Assembly: GCF_013366925.1 (NCBI RefSeq)
Contig: NZ_JAALDK010000001.1
Location: 2,549,089-2,613,088 of the forward strand
DNA from: Paraburkholderia youngii
GTDB lineage: Bacteria > Pseudomonadota > Gammaproteobacteria > Burkholderiales > Burkholderiaceae
Direction of reading: 5' to 3'
DNA length: 64,000 bases
Below, one piece after another: positions 43,272-52,102 of the stretch; the stretch's first letter is position 1; each line of letters opens with the position of its first letter. The notes beneath the pieces are model-generated. The model did not search any database. It saw only the letters and a list, made by a program, of their open reading frames with translations, and was not told the DNA's origin. A program made the position numbers and the translations under genes.

Positions 43272-44459
43272 TCACGTGCGATCAATACCGAACCCGAACG
43301 CCTGGTCGCGCGTCGAATAGACGTGCCGGTAGCTTGCCCAGCAGCGCTCGATTGAAAAGCGTGTTGCCATTCGCGTGCGCGCCAGCTTGCCGAGCTGTTC
43401 GCGTCCCTCGCGGTCGAGCGAAAGCAGGCTAACGATACCAGCGGCGAGCGCGTCCGGATCGCCGCTCGGAACCAGACGGCCGGTTTCTCCCATCAATGCC
43501 GCGGTATCGCCTACATCGGTCGCCACGCAGGGGACACCGCATGCCATCGCTTCGCCAACCACCGTCGGCAGTCCCTCGCTTCGTGACGATAGACAGAAGA
43601 CGTCCAAAGCGGACATCAGCAGGTGCACGTCATTGCTTGCGCCCGTAAGTCGACAAACGTCCCTGATGCCCGCGCGGTCGATCATCGCCGTGAGTTCCCG
43701 ATTGCTCTCGTCAAGGCCCCGGCCAATCATGACGAAGCGGCAGTCCGGCTCCATTGCAGACACCCTCGCTACGGCGTTGATGAAAGTGCCATAGTCCTTG
43801 GCAGGGTCGTAGCGGCCGACTATGCCGACAATCTTCGTCGCAGGGTCCAGTCCGAGCGCCTTGCGCAACGGATCGCTGTCGCGCCGGCGCGGCTTGAACA
43901 AGTCGAGATCGAAGCCGTTGAAAATCACCTGCATTCGCGTACTGCAATAGCCGCCTCGGACGTGCGAGATGCGCGCCGCGTCAGCGCAGCAGATGATCAC
44001 GTCGGGCAGGCGCGTTGACAGCCACGCACAGAACTTCGCGACGATTGCCAGCTTCGTGCCCGAACGCAGCGATGGGAACTCGGTCTGATGCACACCCCAG
44101 GCGAGCCTCAAGGTACCGCCTCGTCGTTCGCCCCGTCCCGCGACGATCCGGGCGATGCGCGCGGCGATTCCGCCAAACAGATCCGCGTGATACATCCAGG
44201 TTTGCACAACGTCAGGACGCAGTTCGATCAGCCAGCGCACGAGGCGAAACAGCATGAGCGGATTGGGCAAACTCCGCGACATGCCGAGTATCCGCACTTC
44301 GACACCGAGCGATCGTATGCGCTCGCTCATCGTGTCGAGTGACGACATGGAGATCACCGTGTGCTGGACACCATCGCGCTGCGACGCCTGGATCAGCCGA
44401 TAGAGCATCATTTCGGCCCCGCCTACCCGCAGCCCGGAGATGACATGGACGATTCTCAT
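43272..44459 (-). CDS. Family 4 glycosyltransferase
   Basis: A 395-residue GT-B transferase: 'RIVHVISGLRVGGAEMMLYR', 'VIFNGFDLDLFKPRR', 'IVGRYDPAKDYGTFINAVAR' and 'SRSEGLPTVVGEAMACGVPC'. ATG 44459 overlaps the stop of the upstream transferase by four bases, so they are coupled. It is the last gene of the right half-operon and convergent with the polymerase gene. Confidence 0.87.
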   Translation of the reverse strand: MRIVHVISGLRVGGAEMMLYRLIQASQRDGVQHTVISMSSLDTMSERIRSLGVEVRILGMSRSLPNPLMLFRLVRWLIELRPDVVQTWMYHADLFGGIAARIARIVAGRGERRGGTLRLAWGVHQTEFPSLRSGTKLAIVAKFCAWLSTRLPDVIICCADAARISHVRGGYCSTRMQVIFNGFDLDLFKPRRRDSDPLRKALGLDPATKIVGIVGRYDPAKDYGTFINAVARVSAMEPDCRFVMIGRGLDESNRELTAMIDRAGIRDVCRLTGASNDVHLLMSALDVFCLSSRSEGLPTVVGEAMACGVPCVATDVGDTAALMGETGRLVPSGDPDALAAGIVSLLSLDREGREQLGKLARTRMATRFSIERCWASYRHVYSTRDQAFGFGIDRT

Positions 44460-45676
44460 GGCGATGTCCCCTCCGGCGGTGTTGCCACCAAGCCTGCGAC
44501 CGGCACCGGCACCGTCGCCGGGACCGGCGACGCGGCGCCCAACTCCTGATAGATCGACAGCAACTTGGCGAGCACGATGTTCTCGTCGAACTCGGTTTGC
44601 ACCTTCGCTCTCGCGGCAAGGCCCAGCTTGGCGCCGAGCGCGCGATCGTCGTCGAGCATGCGGATCGCGTCGGCGAGCGCTTTGGGGTCTCGCGCCGGAA
44701 TGAGGATGCCATCGTCGCCGTTGCGGCTCACCACTTCGCGGCAGCCGGGCGCATCGGTCGTGATCAGCGGTAGCGCGCAGGCTGCGCCCTCGATCAGCGT
44801 CGTCGGCAAACCTTCCCGATAGTAGCTCGGCAACACGACCACATCGACCTCCGAAAGCAAGGCGGGCATATCACTGACGTGCCCCAGCCAGGTAAGCAGG
44901 TTGTCGCGGTCCCATTCCTCGATCTTGCTGCGCTGAATCGCGGCTGGATTGCCCTCGTCGGGAGAGCCCGCCAGCAGGAAAATCACCGAACGGCCTTCGC
45001 TCTTCAGTATCCGAGACGCTTCGACGAATTCGCCGATACCCTTTTCCCAGATCAGCCTCGCCGCCAGCACGATGCGCAACGGCGCACCTTTTTTCGTCTC
45101 GGCCGGCTCGCGCGGCCGGTAGCGTGTCAGGTTCACCCCCGCGCCTCTCACGAGCCGCACCGCCCGGTCCGCAGCGATGCGAGACCGCTTGAAGAGCGCG
45201 ACGTCCGACGAATTCTGCAGAACGACGGCGGAGCGTTCCCCATTGAAGGCGAAGCGCATGAGATTGCTCACCACGGGACGCAGCATGCGGGCGCGCAGTT
45301 CATCGCTCGTGAACACGTAACCGAGGCCATCGATGCCGTTGACGCGAATCGGCACGCCGGCCAGCCGCGCCGCGAGCGAGCTATAGACTGCGCCCTTGAT
45401 CGTAAAGCCGTGGACGAGCAGCGGACGCTCGCGTCTGAAAACGCGTGCGAGCCATAGAATGAGGCCGACCTCGCGCCATGGGTTGAGGCTGCGCCGTTCC
45501 ATCGGAATCGCCTCCCAGGTAAAACCGAGAGCTCGAAGCTTCGGCCCATAACTGCCGTCGGGCGATAGCAGGATCACCTCGAACCCGCGCTCTCGTAGGG
45601 TTTGTGCGAGCGACAAGCGGAAGTTGAAGAGATACCAGTCCGTGTTCGCGAGAAGAATGACTTTATTCGTCGGCAC
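44456..45676 (-). CDS. Family 4 glycosyltransferase with Pro/Val-rich tail
   Basis: A 406-residue GT-B transferase similar to PglA/amylovoran-type enzymes ('VILLANTDWYLFNFRLSLAQ', 'VLAARLIWEKGIGEFVEASR', 'SYYREGLPTTLIEGAACALP'). The last ~25 residues are a 'PVPATVPVPVAGL' low-complexity tail outside the fold. The start is GTG 45676 with GGAGG upstream. It begins 22 bp after the copy-B transferase. Confidence 0.86.
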   Translation of the reverse strand: MPTNKVILLANTDWYLFNFRLSLAQTLRERGFEVILLSPDGSYGPKLRALGFTWEAIPMERRSLNPWREVGLILWLARVFRRERPLLVHGFTIKGAVYSSLAARLAGVPIRVNGIDGLGYVFTSDELRARMLRPVVSNLMRFAFNGERSAVVLQNSSDVALFKRSRIAADRAVRLVRGAGVNLTRYRPREPAETKKGAPLRIVLAARLIWEKGIGEFVEASRILKSEGRSVIFLLAGSPDEGNPAAIQRSKIEEWDRDNLLTWLGHVSDMPALLSEVDVVVLPSYYREGLPTTLIEGAACALPLITTDAPGCREVVSRNGDDGILIPARDPKALADAIRMLDDDRALGAKLGLAARAKVQTEFDENIVLAKLLSIYQELGAASPVPATVPVPVAGLVATPPEGTSP

Positions 45677-45698
45677 TATCGTCCTCCGGAAAAACTGA

Positions 45699-46808
45699 TT
45701 AACCCAGGCGCAACTGGGCGAACAGGCGATCCCAGATCGTCAGAATATGGGCAACGGAATAGCGATCCCGGATCGAGCGCGCGCCCCTGACGCCGAGCTC
45801 TTCGCGCAGCGCCTGGTCCGACAGCATGCGCCGCAGTCCGGCGGCGAGCGCTGTTGCATCGCCCGGTGGGATCAGCAGACCGTCCTGCCCGTCGCGCATC
45901 AACTCGCGCGGCCCGCTCGGGCAGTCGAACGAGACCGCCGGCACACCGAGCGCCATGCTCTCCATCAACGCCACCGGCATCCCTTCAAAGCGGGACGACA
46001 GTATGAAAGCGTCCGCGGCGGCCATCTCATCCCATGCAGCCTGCGTGCTGCCCGGCAGAAATACCCGCCTGGACAGATTGAGCTCTGCAATCCTGCGGGT
46101 GAGCATCGGCCGCTCAGGGCCTTCGCCCCAGATCCACAGATCCCAATCCTCGAAATCGTGCGCGACCTTCGCAAAGGTTTCGATCAGCAGCTCGTAGTGC
46201 TTCTGGGGGTTCAGACGACCCACTGAAATAAGGCGCTTTCTGCCTTCCACGCGCTGCGGCCTCGTCATGCTGAAAAGCTCGTCCGGAATCGGATTCGGCA
46301 TCACGGCAATGTGAGGCGTGTCTCCCGAGCGCATCTTCTCGAACGGCGTTGCCATCGATTGGGAAAGGAACGTGAGCGCGGTGGCCCGCGGGTAGGTGAG
46401 CCGGCAAAGCAGCTTCCACAGAAACGGGCGGCCATCGGCCACCGGATCGTTGTGCTCGCAGGCGATCACCGGAATGCGCAGGCCCCGTGAAGCCAGGATC
46501 ACGTTGATGTTCACGTTGGTCAAAAACGACACGATGACGTCGGGCTGCTCTTCCACGAATAGCTTGCGCAACTCCGCCAGTCTCGCGATGTAGTTGACCC
46601 GTCGCAGCGGGCTATGCCTGACGCGGTCGGCCAGATAGATCATCCGCACCTTCTCGTCGATGGGAAAAAAACATCCACCGTGTTTGCTGTAGGTCGGCAC
46701 GAGCGTAACGGTGTCGTTGCGTTGGGCCCACGCGGCCGACAGCACCGCGGCAACCCGTTCGGCGCCGCCCGGTCCTCCCATTGAATTGACGACAAGAACA
46801 ATCTTCAC
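45699..46808 (-). CDS. Family 4 glycosyltransferase, copy B
   Basis: A 369-residue near-twin of the transferase at 38999-40138, with the same GTG start. It ends 'FAQLRLG' rather than the longer tail of copy A, and differs near the N-terminus (Gly for Glu in 'NSMGGPGGAERV'). Both copies are full-length with intact 'SSRFEGMPVALMESM' catalytic region. A fused upstream frame is not part of this protein but derives from the flippase remnant. Confidence 0.86.
   Translation of the reverse strand: MKIVLVVNSMGGPGGAERVAAVLSAAWAQRNDTVTLVPTYSKHGGCFFPIDEKVRMIYLADRVRHSPLRRVNYIARLAELRKLFVEEQPDVIVSFLTNVNINVILASRGLRIPVIACEHNDPVADGRPFLWKLLCRLTYPRATALTFLSQSMATPFEKMRSGDTPHIAVMPNPIPDELFSMTRPQRVEGRKRLISVGRLNPQKHYELLIETFAKVAHDFEDWDLWIWGEGPERPMLTRRIAELNLSRRVFLPGSTQAAWDEMAAADAFILSSRFEGMPVALMESMALGVPAVSFDCPSGPRELMRDGQDGLLIPPGDATALAAGLRRMLSDQALREELGVRGARSIRDRYSVAHILTIWDRLFAQLRLG
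45719..46808. repeat. Long direct repeat, copy B
   Basis: This is the partner of 39049-40138, in the same orientation. Direct repeats of this length 6.7 kb apart could recombine and delete the flippase, polymerase and two transferase genes between them. Confidence 0.9.
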
Positions 46809-46839
46809 GTTTCGTTGTCTCCCCGGAACGGCCAAAGGC

Positions 46840-47031
46840 TCAGCGTGTTTCGCGGTTGAAAACTGCACACCAACTGGCCCGAATTGGCGGGCCAGCACGA
46901 AGTCGCGCGCCACTATTACGGCGAACGGCAGTAACGAGATGTTTGTGCACGAGCACGACACCGGCTAAAGAAAGCAACGTCGCGAATAGCCGGTTCTCCG
47001 TCGTGAAGTCGAACTGATACGCGTCGACGAT
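46840..47031 (-). pseudogene. Internally deleted flippase remnant
   Basis: On the minus strand, 47031 downward encodes 'IVDAYQFDF' and 'TLLSLAGVVLV', matching 'IVDAYQFTF' and 'TLLSVAGVVLV' of the intact flippase. After a junction and a frame change comes 'TNISLLPFAVIVARDFVL', matching 'TNISLLAFAVKVGASFVL', then 'GVQFS' for 'GVQIS'. The segment ends with Glu-Thr-Arg-stop for Glu-Met-Arg-stop. About 1 kb of the middle is missing and at least one frameshift is present. It lies directly between the wzc stop and the copy-B transferase, the position of the flippase in the other half-operon. Confidence 0.85.
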
Positions 47032-47032
47032 G

Positions 47033-49270
47033 TCAGTTCATGCGGTCAGTGTGCTGGCTCGTCGCATAGATGTGGCTGCCGTAGCGCCCCGGATGCAGGT
47101 ACTTCACGCTGCGTACCGAGAAGCCGTTAAGCATCACGCCGTGTATCCGGGTGCCGACCTGGGCAAAGCGCCTTGCCGTTTCCTCGATTTCCGCAAGACG
47201 GGTTTCCGAGAACCGTGCCACCAGAAAGACCGATCCTGCGTGCGGCGCGACAATGCCGGCGTCCGAGACGGCGAGCGCCGGCGCCGAATCGAGCAGTACG
47301 ATGTCGTATCGCGCCGACGCATTACTCATCAAGCTGTCGAAAGCGACGCTATTGAGCAATTCGGCCGGATTGGCGGGATAGTCACCACACGGCAAGATGT
47401 CGAGATTCGGTAAAACCTCTCGTGTTGCAAGCTCGACAGTCAGTGACGGGTCCGCGAGAACTTCCGCGAGTCCCAGGCCGGACGGAAGTCCAAAACTGCG
47501 ATGCAGGGCGCCCCTGCGCAAGTCACAGTCGACGAGCAGCACGCGTTTTCCGGTCATCGCCAGGATCACCGCAAGGTTCGCGGCGACGAACGACTTTCCG
47601 ACCTGTGGCATCGGACCCGCCACCATGACGATGTTGTTGCGCGCACTCGCCAACATGTATTGCAGGGCCGAGCGGAACGAACGCAGGCTTTCCGCGGCCG
47701 GATCGGACGGGTGCCGGCAGGCGAGAATCAGGTCGCGCGCGTCGGTAGCGTTCGCTTTGGTCTGAAGCTCGTCCTGCTTTGCGCTATGAGGCACCATTCC
47801 GTACACCATCAGACCGGTGCGAGCTTCGACTTGTTCAGGCTCGGTCACCCCAGCGAAAAGCAGCTCGCGGACAAACGAAATCGCGACACCCGCAAGTAGT
47901 CCGAGTAACAACGACGCGGCGAGCACGAGTGACCGCACGGGCCGCACCGGATGTTCGGGTACGATTGCGGGATCGATGATCTGCGCGAAACCCGCTTTGC
48001 TCGCCTGAATGAGCCGAAGTTGCTCGACATTGTTCCGCGCCGCCGTGTAAAGGTCGGTCGTCATTCTCACGTCGCGCATCAGGGCGAGCGCGTCTTGTTG
48101 CTCCGTCGGCATGGCATTGACGCGCGCTCTCCCGGCTTCAAGATACTGCTTCGTCATCGCGATCTGCGCATCGAGCGACGCTACGGCCGGATACGACGGC
48201 GCGTATCGCGCTGCCAGATCGGCACGGGTGCGCTGCAGCGTGAGCAGCTGTGCCTCAGCATCGGAGACTCTCTGCAGATTTAGCCGCCCTTCTTCAGTCG
48301 CATCGACGAGACCGAGCGAATTGCGATATGCGGTGTAGCGGTGCTCGGCCGCCACCATTTGCGCTTGCATAGCGGGTAACTGACTCTCCAGGAACCTCAG
48401 CGAATTTGCTGCGATGGTCGCATTGCGATCGTTATTTTCACGCACGTATTGCGCGCCGAGCGCGTTCAACGTCTGGCTAAGCATCTCCGGATCGCTACCC
48501 CGCATGGAGACGCTCACGACGTTCGACTTCTCGCCTTGCTCAGTGATCTGCAGATGCTTCTGCATATCGTCAATCACGTCCTGGCGCGACAAGCGCTTCA
48601 GATTGAACCGGATACCGGGCCCCGCCACGATCGTGTCGATGCGCAACGTCACATCGCCTTTGGTGGTCGCGATCGTTTCGGTCCGACCGACGCTGCCGAC
48701 GAAGGGCCTGTCAAGCTCACTACCGCTCAGCTCGTATCGATCCTCGGACAGCGCCGTCAATGTCAGCTGGCGGTCTTCCAGCTCGCGTGGAACTTTGAAT
48801 GCACCAACCTTGATCTGTTCCTTGCCCCACGCGTAGCCGCCAATGGCGCCAAAGACCGACTTCGAGAGATCACTTGCATGACTCGCGAGCCACGCTCCGA
48901 TGACAGGAAAGCGACGCGGGCCTGAAACAACGTCGAGCTCGAGCTCATCGACCACATGTGCGACGGTCTGGCGCGACTGGATTACCTGCATCTCTCCCGT
49001 CGTCTTCGACCTTGCATCGAACGCAGGCGAAACCATCGACATCAGTTCCGGACGCGAGGAGGGCTGCGCTTCAGGCAACTGATCGATCTTGACGAGAATG
49101 TTCGACTGGTAGACCGGCGACGTGAGCGCGACGACGCCACCCACAACGAGGCAGACCACCGTTGTGACTGCAATCGTCAGCCGGCGCCGCGAAATCACAT
49201 CGAGTATTTGCGAAAGATTGCCGTGGCTGGACCGCGCCGACGACGGCATCGATATCTGCTTTTCGTTCAT
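47033..49270 (-). CDS. Wzc-like chain-length determinant and tyrosine autokinase
   Basis: A 745-residue polysaccharide co-polymerase. A Wzz domain lies between helix ~31-51 and helix ~447-466, with long periplasmic coiled coils. The cytoplasmic BY-kinase has Walker A at 552-560 ('GPMPQVGKS', Gln where Gly is usual), Walker A' D581/D583 ('LLVDCDLRRG') and Walker B 'IVLLDSAP'. The C-terminus has only three tyrosines ('VKYLHPGRYGSHIYATS'), fewer than in E. coli Wzc. It controls EPS length and export with a Wza channel not found in the window. ATG 49270. Confidence 0.9.
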   Translation of the reverse strand: MNEKQISMPSSARSSHGNLSQILDVISRRRLTIAVTTVVCLVVGGVVALTSPVYQSNILVKIDQLPEAQPSSRPELMSMVSPAFDARSKTTGEMQVIQSRQTVAHVVDELELDVVSGPRRFPVIGAWLASHASDLSKSVFGAIGGYAWGKEQIKVGAFKVPRELEDRQLTLTALSEDRYELSGSELDRPFVGSVGRTETIATTKGDVTLRIDTIVAGPGIRFNLKRLSRQDVIDDMQKHLQITEQGEKSNVVSVSMRGSDPEMLSQTLNALGAQYVRENNDRNATIAANSLRFLESQLPAMQAQMVAAEHRYTAYRNSLGLVDATEEGRLNLQRVSDAEAQLLTLQRTRADLAARYAPSYPAVASLDAQIAMTKQYLEAGRARVNAMPTEQQDALALMRDVRMTTDLYTAARNNVEQLRLIQASKAGFAQIIDPAIVPEHPVRPVRSLVLAASLLLGLLAGVAISFVRELLFAGVTEPEQVEARTGLMVYGMVPHSAKQDELQTKANATDARDLILACRHPSDPAAESLRSFRSALQYMLASARNNIVMVAGPMPQVGKSFVAANLAVILAMTGKRVLLVDCDLRRGALHRSFGLPSGLGLAEVLADPSLTVELATREVLPNLDILPCGDYPANPAELLNSVAFDSLMSNASARYDIVLLDSAPALAVSDAGIVAPHAGSVFLVARFSETRLAEIEETARRFAQVGTRIHGVMLNGFSVRSVKYLHPGRYGSHIYATSQHTDRMN

Positions 49271-49592
49271 GGAGATCCCCAGGACAAACAGAACCCGTAA
49301 GTCACATGCTTCGCGAAGAAACGCTCCGTCCGTTGTGAAGCATCAGATCAGTCGCGCAGCAGGCCTACAGTAGCCAAAATCATTTCGGTAGAACGTACCA
49401 GCGGGCCGGCCCCGTTTGTGTATGGAAACGAACATTGATGGGTACCTTTTTCCCGTACCTTCTGTACCCGTCGGTAGCAAATGCCGAATTAATAAAAAGG
49501 CTGCTCGCCACACAAATGGCTTTAATCGTCGTGGAATTCGCGTTTTGTGTGTGAGAGACAGTTATCAGGTCAACACCATCGAGGCGAGAGAG
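49271..49592. other. Divergent promoter region of the EPS locus
   Basis: These 322 bp lie between the wzc-like and WecA-like starts. They are rich in GTACC pentamers (near 49394, 49442, 49455 and 49464) and include the conserved box at 49427-49453. No gene is supported. Confidence 0.55.
49427..49453. promoter_or_regulatory. Conserved upstream box, copy B
   Basis: This is the partner of 41811-41837, with 23 of 27 identical positions around a GGTACC core. It lies ~157 bp before the wzc ATG, almost the same distance as in copy A. Confidence 0.55.
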
Positions 49593-50756
49593 ATGCCGAA
49601 CTTAATATTTGGCCTATTAGCATGCTTTCTGATTACTTTTATCGTTGTCAAAAGCGCTCGGCTCGGTGGCGGCATTGGACTCGACAATCAACTCGATGGC
49701 GTACAAAAGATGCACGCTACGGCCGTGCCCCGTGTAGGTGGCATCGCGGTCGCGCTCGCGGTGGCGCTAACACTCGCGCTCGGTGCATTACTCGGCAGTA
49801 ATCCGCGCATGGAGGTTTTCAAATTGCTTCTGTGCGCGTTGCCAGTTTTCCTCGGCGGGATCATCGAGGACTTCACCAAGCAGGTGAGTCCAGCGGCGAG
49901 GTTGCTATGTGCAATCGTTTCTGCGGCGATCGGCGATTTTGCGCTAGGGGCCGTCGTCGATCGTGTGGATCTTCCGCTGATAGATTCCCTTCTTGTCTAT
50001 TCGCCAATCGCGCTGGGCCTCACTTTGCTCATGGTGTCCGGCTTGACCAACGCGTTCAATCTGATCGACGGCTTCAACGGATTGGCCGGCGGAGTGGCAG
50101 TTCTGATGCTGGCCTCGATTGGTTTCGTCGCACATCAGGTGGACGACTGGCTGATTCTCAGCGTGTCCCTGACGATGATCGGCGCCATCGTGGGCTTCCT
50201 CGTGTGGAACTACCCATCCGCGGCGATTTTCCTCGGCGACGGGGGTGCGTACTTCATCGGCTTTACGATTGCCGAACTCGTCGTCCTCCTTATAGCGCGC
50301 CATCCGAATGTCTCTGCCTGGTACGCTGTCGTCGTGACGATCTATCCGATCTTCGAAACCGTCTTCACGATCTACCGGCGGCGCATTGTGCGCGGCTGCG
50401 CGGCAGGCGAGCCTGACGGCATCCATTTGCACACGTTGATCTTCAGGCGGATGGTGCGCCGCGCAGCTCATCCCGAGACGACACGCCAGCGCACGAGGCG
50501 CAACGCGAGGACGTCGCCATACCTTTGGACGATCAGCCTCATCAGTATCGTGCCGGCGACGTTCCTTTGGAATAACGAAGTGGCGCTCTTTGCGACCGCG
50601 ATGACTTTCATGGCGGTCTACGTTTGGCTGTATGTATCGATCGTCAAATTCAGGGCACCGCGCTGGCTCGTGATTTACATGCCCCGCGATTCGTTGCCCG
50701 CTCCGAGCGAAACACCGGCTAACCACACCGCTGAGCAGCCATCCCAGGCGGAATGA
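49593..50756 (+). CDS. WecA/MraY-type undecaprenyl-phosphate sugar-1-phosphate transferase
   Basis: A 387-residue inner-membrane enzyme with about ten to eleven helices that primes EPS synthesis on undecaprenyl phosphate. Conserved parts are 'HATAVPRVGGIAVALAV', the Mg2+ site 'TNAFNLIDGFNGLAGG', 'AAIFLGDGGAYFIGFTIAEL' and the cytoplasmic 'GIHLHTLIFRRMVRR' loop. The C-terminal tail is polar. ATG 49593 follows GAGGCGAGAG; a 59-codon upstream extension runs through the promoter box and is rejected. The sugar is probably a HexNAc. Confidence 0.88.
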   Translation: MPNLIFGLLACFLITFIVVKSARLGGGIGLDNQLDGVQKMHATAVPRVGGIAVALAVALTLALGALLGSNPRMEVFKLLLCALPVFLGGIIEDFTKQVSPAARLLCAIVSAAIGDFALGAVVDRVDLPLIDSLLVYSPIALGLTLLMVSGLTNAFNLIDGFNGLAGGVAVLMLASIGFVAHQVDDWLILSVSLTMIGAIVGFLVWNYPSAAIFLGDGGAYFIGFTIAELVVLLIARHPNVSAWYAVVVTIYPIFETVFTIYRRRIVRGCAAGEPDGIHLHTLIFRRMVRRAAHPETTRQRTRRNARTSPYLWTISLISIVPATFLWNNEVALFATAMTFMAVYVWLYVSIVKFRAPRWLVIYMPRDSLPAPSETPANHTAEQPSQAE

Positions 50757-50899
50757 ATTCGCATATCAGCTGGACAGAGCGGACCAATCTTCCATCAAAA
50801 AAAATCTCATTGCAGTCGGCTATGCACTCCTCGTCGTGCAAGGCCGAACGTGCAAATGACCCAGGCATTCTTATGTAGGCAATCGTACCCGGAGCGATT

Positions 50900-52102
50900 A
50901 TGGCGCGTATGGATTCACGCAGTGCAAACGTCAGCGCAGTAGTGGTTGGCGGCGAATTGAACGGCCTTGGCGTCGTCAGGTCGCTCGCTCGGCAAGGAAT
51001 TCGGACCTTGACTGTCGATATGGAAAGCAGGGCTGCCTTTTGGTCTCGTCACACGCAGGGCCGGCTAATCAGAAATCTCGAAGGAAGAGAATTCATCGAC
51101 GACATGATCGAAATCGGCAGGGGAATGAGCGAGCCGCCGGTTCTGATATTGACGGCCGAACCAGCGGTTCATGCTGTCTCCGAAAACATCGACGAAATAT
51201 CGAAGTGGTTCCGCATTCGGATTCCGACCGACGAGAAGATAAAGCTCCTGAGCAGTAAGGCGAGTTTCCACGTGTTCGCACAAGTAAATGATTTTGAGGT
51301 TCCGCGTACTGTCGTTCTTGAAAGTGGCTCCGATATGGCACTGCTGGGTATGCTGCAGTTCCCATGCGTGATGAAACCCGATGACAAGCGAAGTGCGTTA
51401 ACCGGAAAAAAAGAACGCGCGCTTCGTATCGAAACGCTAAAAGAGGCCCGCGAGCAAGCAGCCGTCATGCTTGAGACTCCTGGAGGAATCGTGGTGCAGG
51501 AGTGGATAGAAGGGGCGGATAGCAACATCTATTTCACGCTCTTTTATCGTGGTGCGGATGGACGGCCAATCGCAACCTTCACCGGACGCAAGCTCTCCTG
51601 CTATCCCCGCAACGTAGGTAGCACAGCGGTATGTGTTGCGGCGCCCGACGCGCACAAAGTACTCGAGCCCATCACGTTGGCTTTCGCGGAATGCGCGAGC
51701 ATGGACGGCATGGGCAGCATGGAATACAAGTGGGACGATCATCGCCGGAAGTTCGTGATGATCGAACCCACCGTTGGAAGAACGGACTGGCAGGAAGAAA
51801 TCGCTACCTTGTGTGGGACGAATATCCCAGTCGCGGCCTATCAGCACGAGCTAGGACTACCTGTGACGACGGCCACGGCAAACCGTGTGAGCGTCGCGTG
51901 GCGGGCGTCAATCGCCGACAAGCCGCCACCTCAACTGCTGACGGGCATCACGGAGATCGTGGACGGCTATTTTCGCATCGAGGACCCGTTTCCCGCTTTA
52001 AGACAGTACTGCATGGGAAATCCGTTGCGCCGACTGCGGCAGATGATGCAGAGAGATGTGCTCACAAATCGACCCGAAAATCTGTTAAGTGGGAGGAACT
52101 AA
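50900..52102 (+). CDS. ATP-grasp ligase of the EPS locus
   Basis: A 400-residue protein with a Rossmann-like N-terminus ('AVVVGGELNGLGVVRSLARQ') and an ATP-grasp core ('FPCVMKPDD', 'GGIVVQEWIEGADSNIYFTL', 'MGSMEYKWDDHRRKFVMIEP' with the metal-binding Glu residues). ATP-grasp enzymes activate a carboxylate as acyl phosphate and join it to an amine. The final TAA overlaps the ATG of the next gene (TAATG). It may attach an amino acid or acid to a sugar or lipid; the substrate is unknown. Confidence 0.82.
   Translation: MARMDSRSANVSAVVVGGELNGLGVVRSLARQGIRTLTVDMESRAAFWSRHTQGRLIRNLEGREFIDDMIEIGRGMSEPPVLILTAEPAVHAVSENIDEISKWFRIRIPTDEKIKLLSSKASFHVFAQVNDFEVPRTVVLESGSDMALLGMLQFPCVMKPDDKRSALTGKKERALRIETLKEAREQAAVMLETPGGIVVQEWIEGADSNIYFTLFYRGADGRPIATFTGRKLSCYPRNVGSTAVCVAAPDAHKVLEPITLAFAECASMDGMGSMEYKWDDHRRKFVMIEPTVGRTDWQEEIATLCGTNIPVAAYQHELGLPVTTATANRVSVAWRASIADKPPPQLLTGITEIVDGYFRIEDPFPALRQYCMGNPLRRLRQMMQRDVLTNRPENLLSGRN

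Noticed and set aside
39049..46808. Long direct repeats considered as insertion sequence copies
   Set aside because: The repeat codes for a glycosyltransferase, has no terminal inverted repeats or target duplications, and is flanked by EPS gene remnants.
46808..46961. N-terminal extension of the copy-B transferase to residue count 420
   Set aside because: The extension is the out-of-place flippase remnant ('TNISLLPFAVIV...'); the true start aligned with copy A is GTG 46808.
51631..52101. A 157-residue N-terminal extension of the flavin monooxygenase
   Set aside because: It lies inside the ATP-grasp gene in another frame; the FAD site begins right after ATG 52102, which has a GGGAGG ribosome site.
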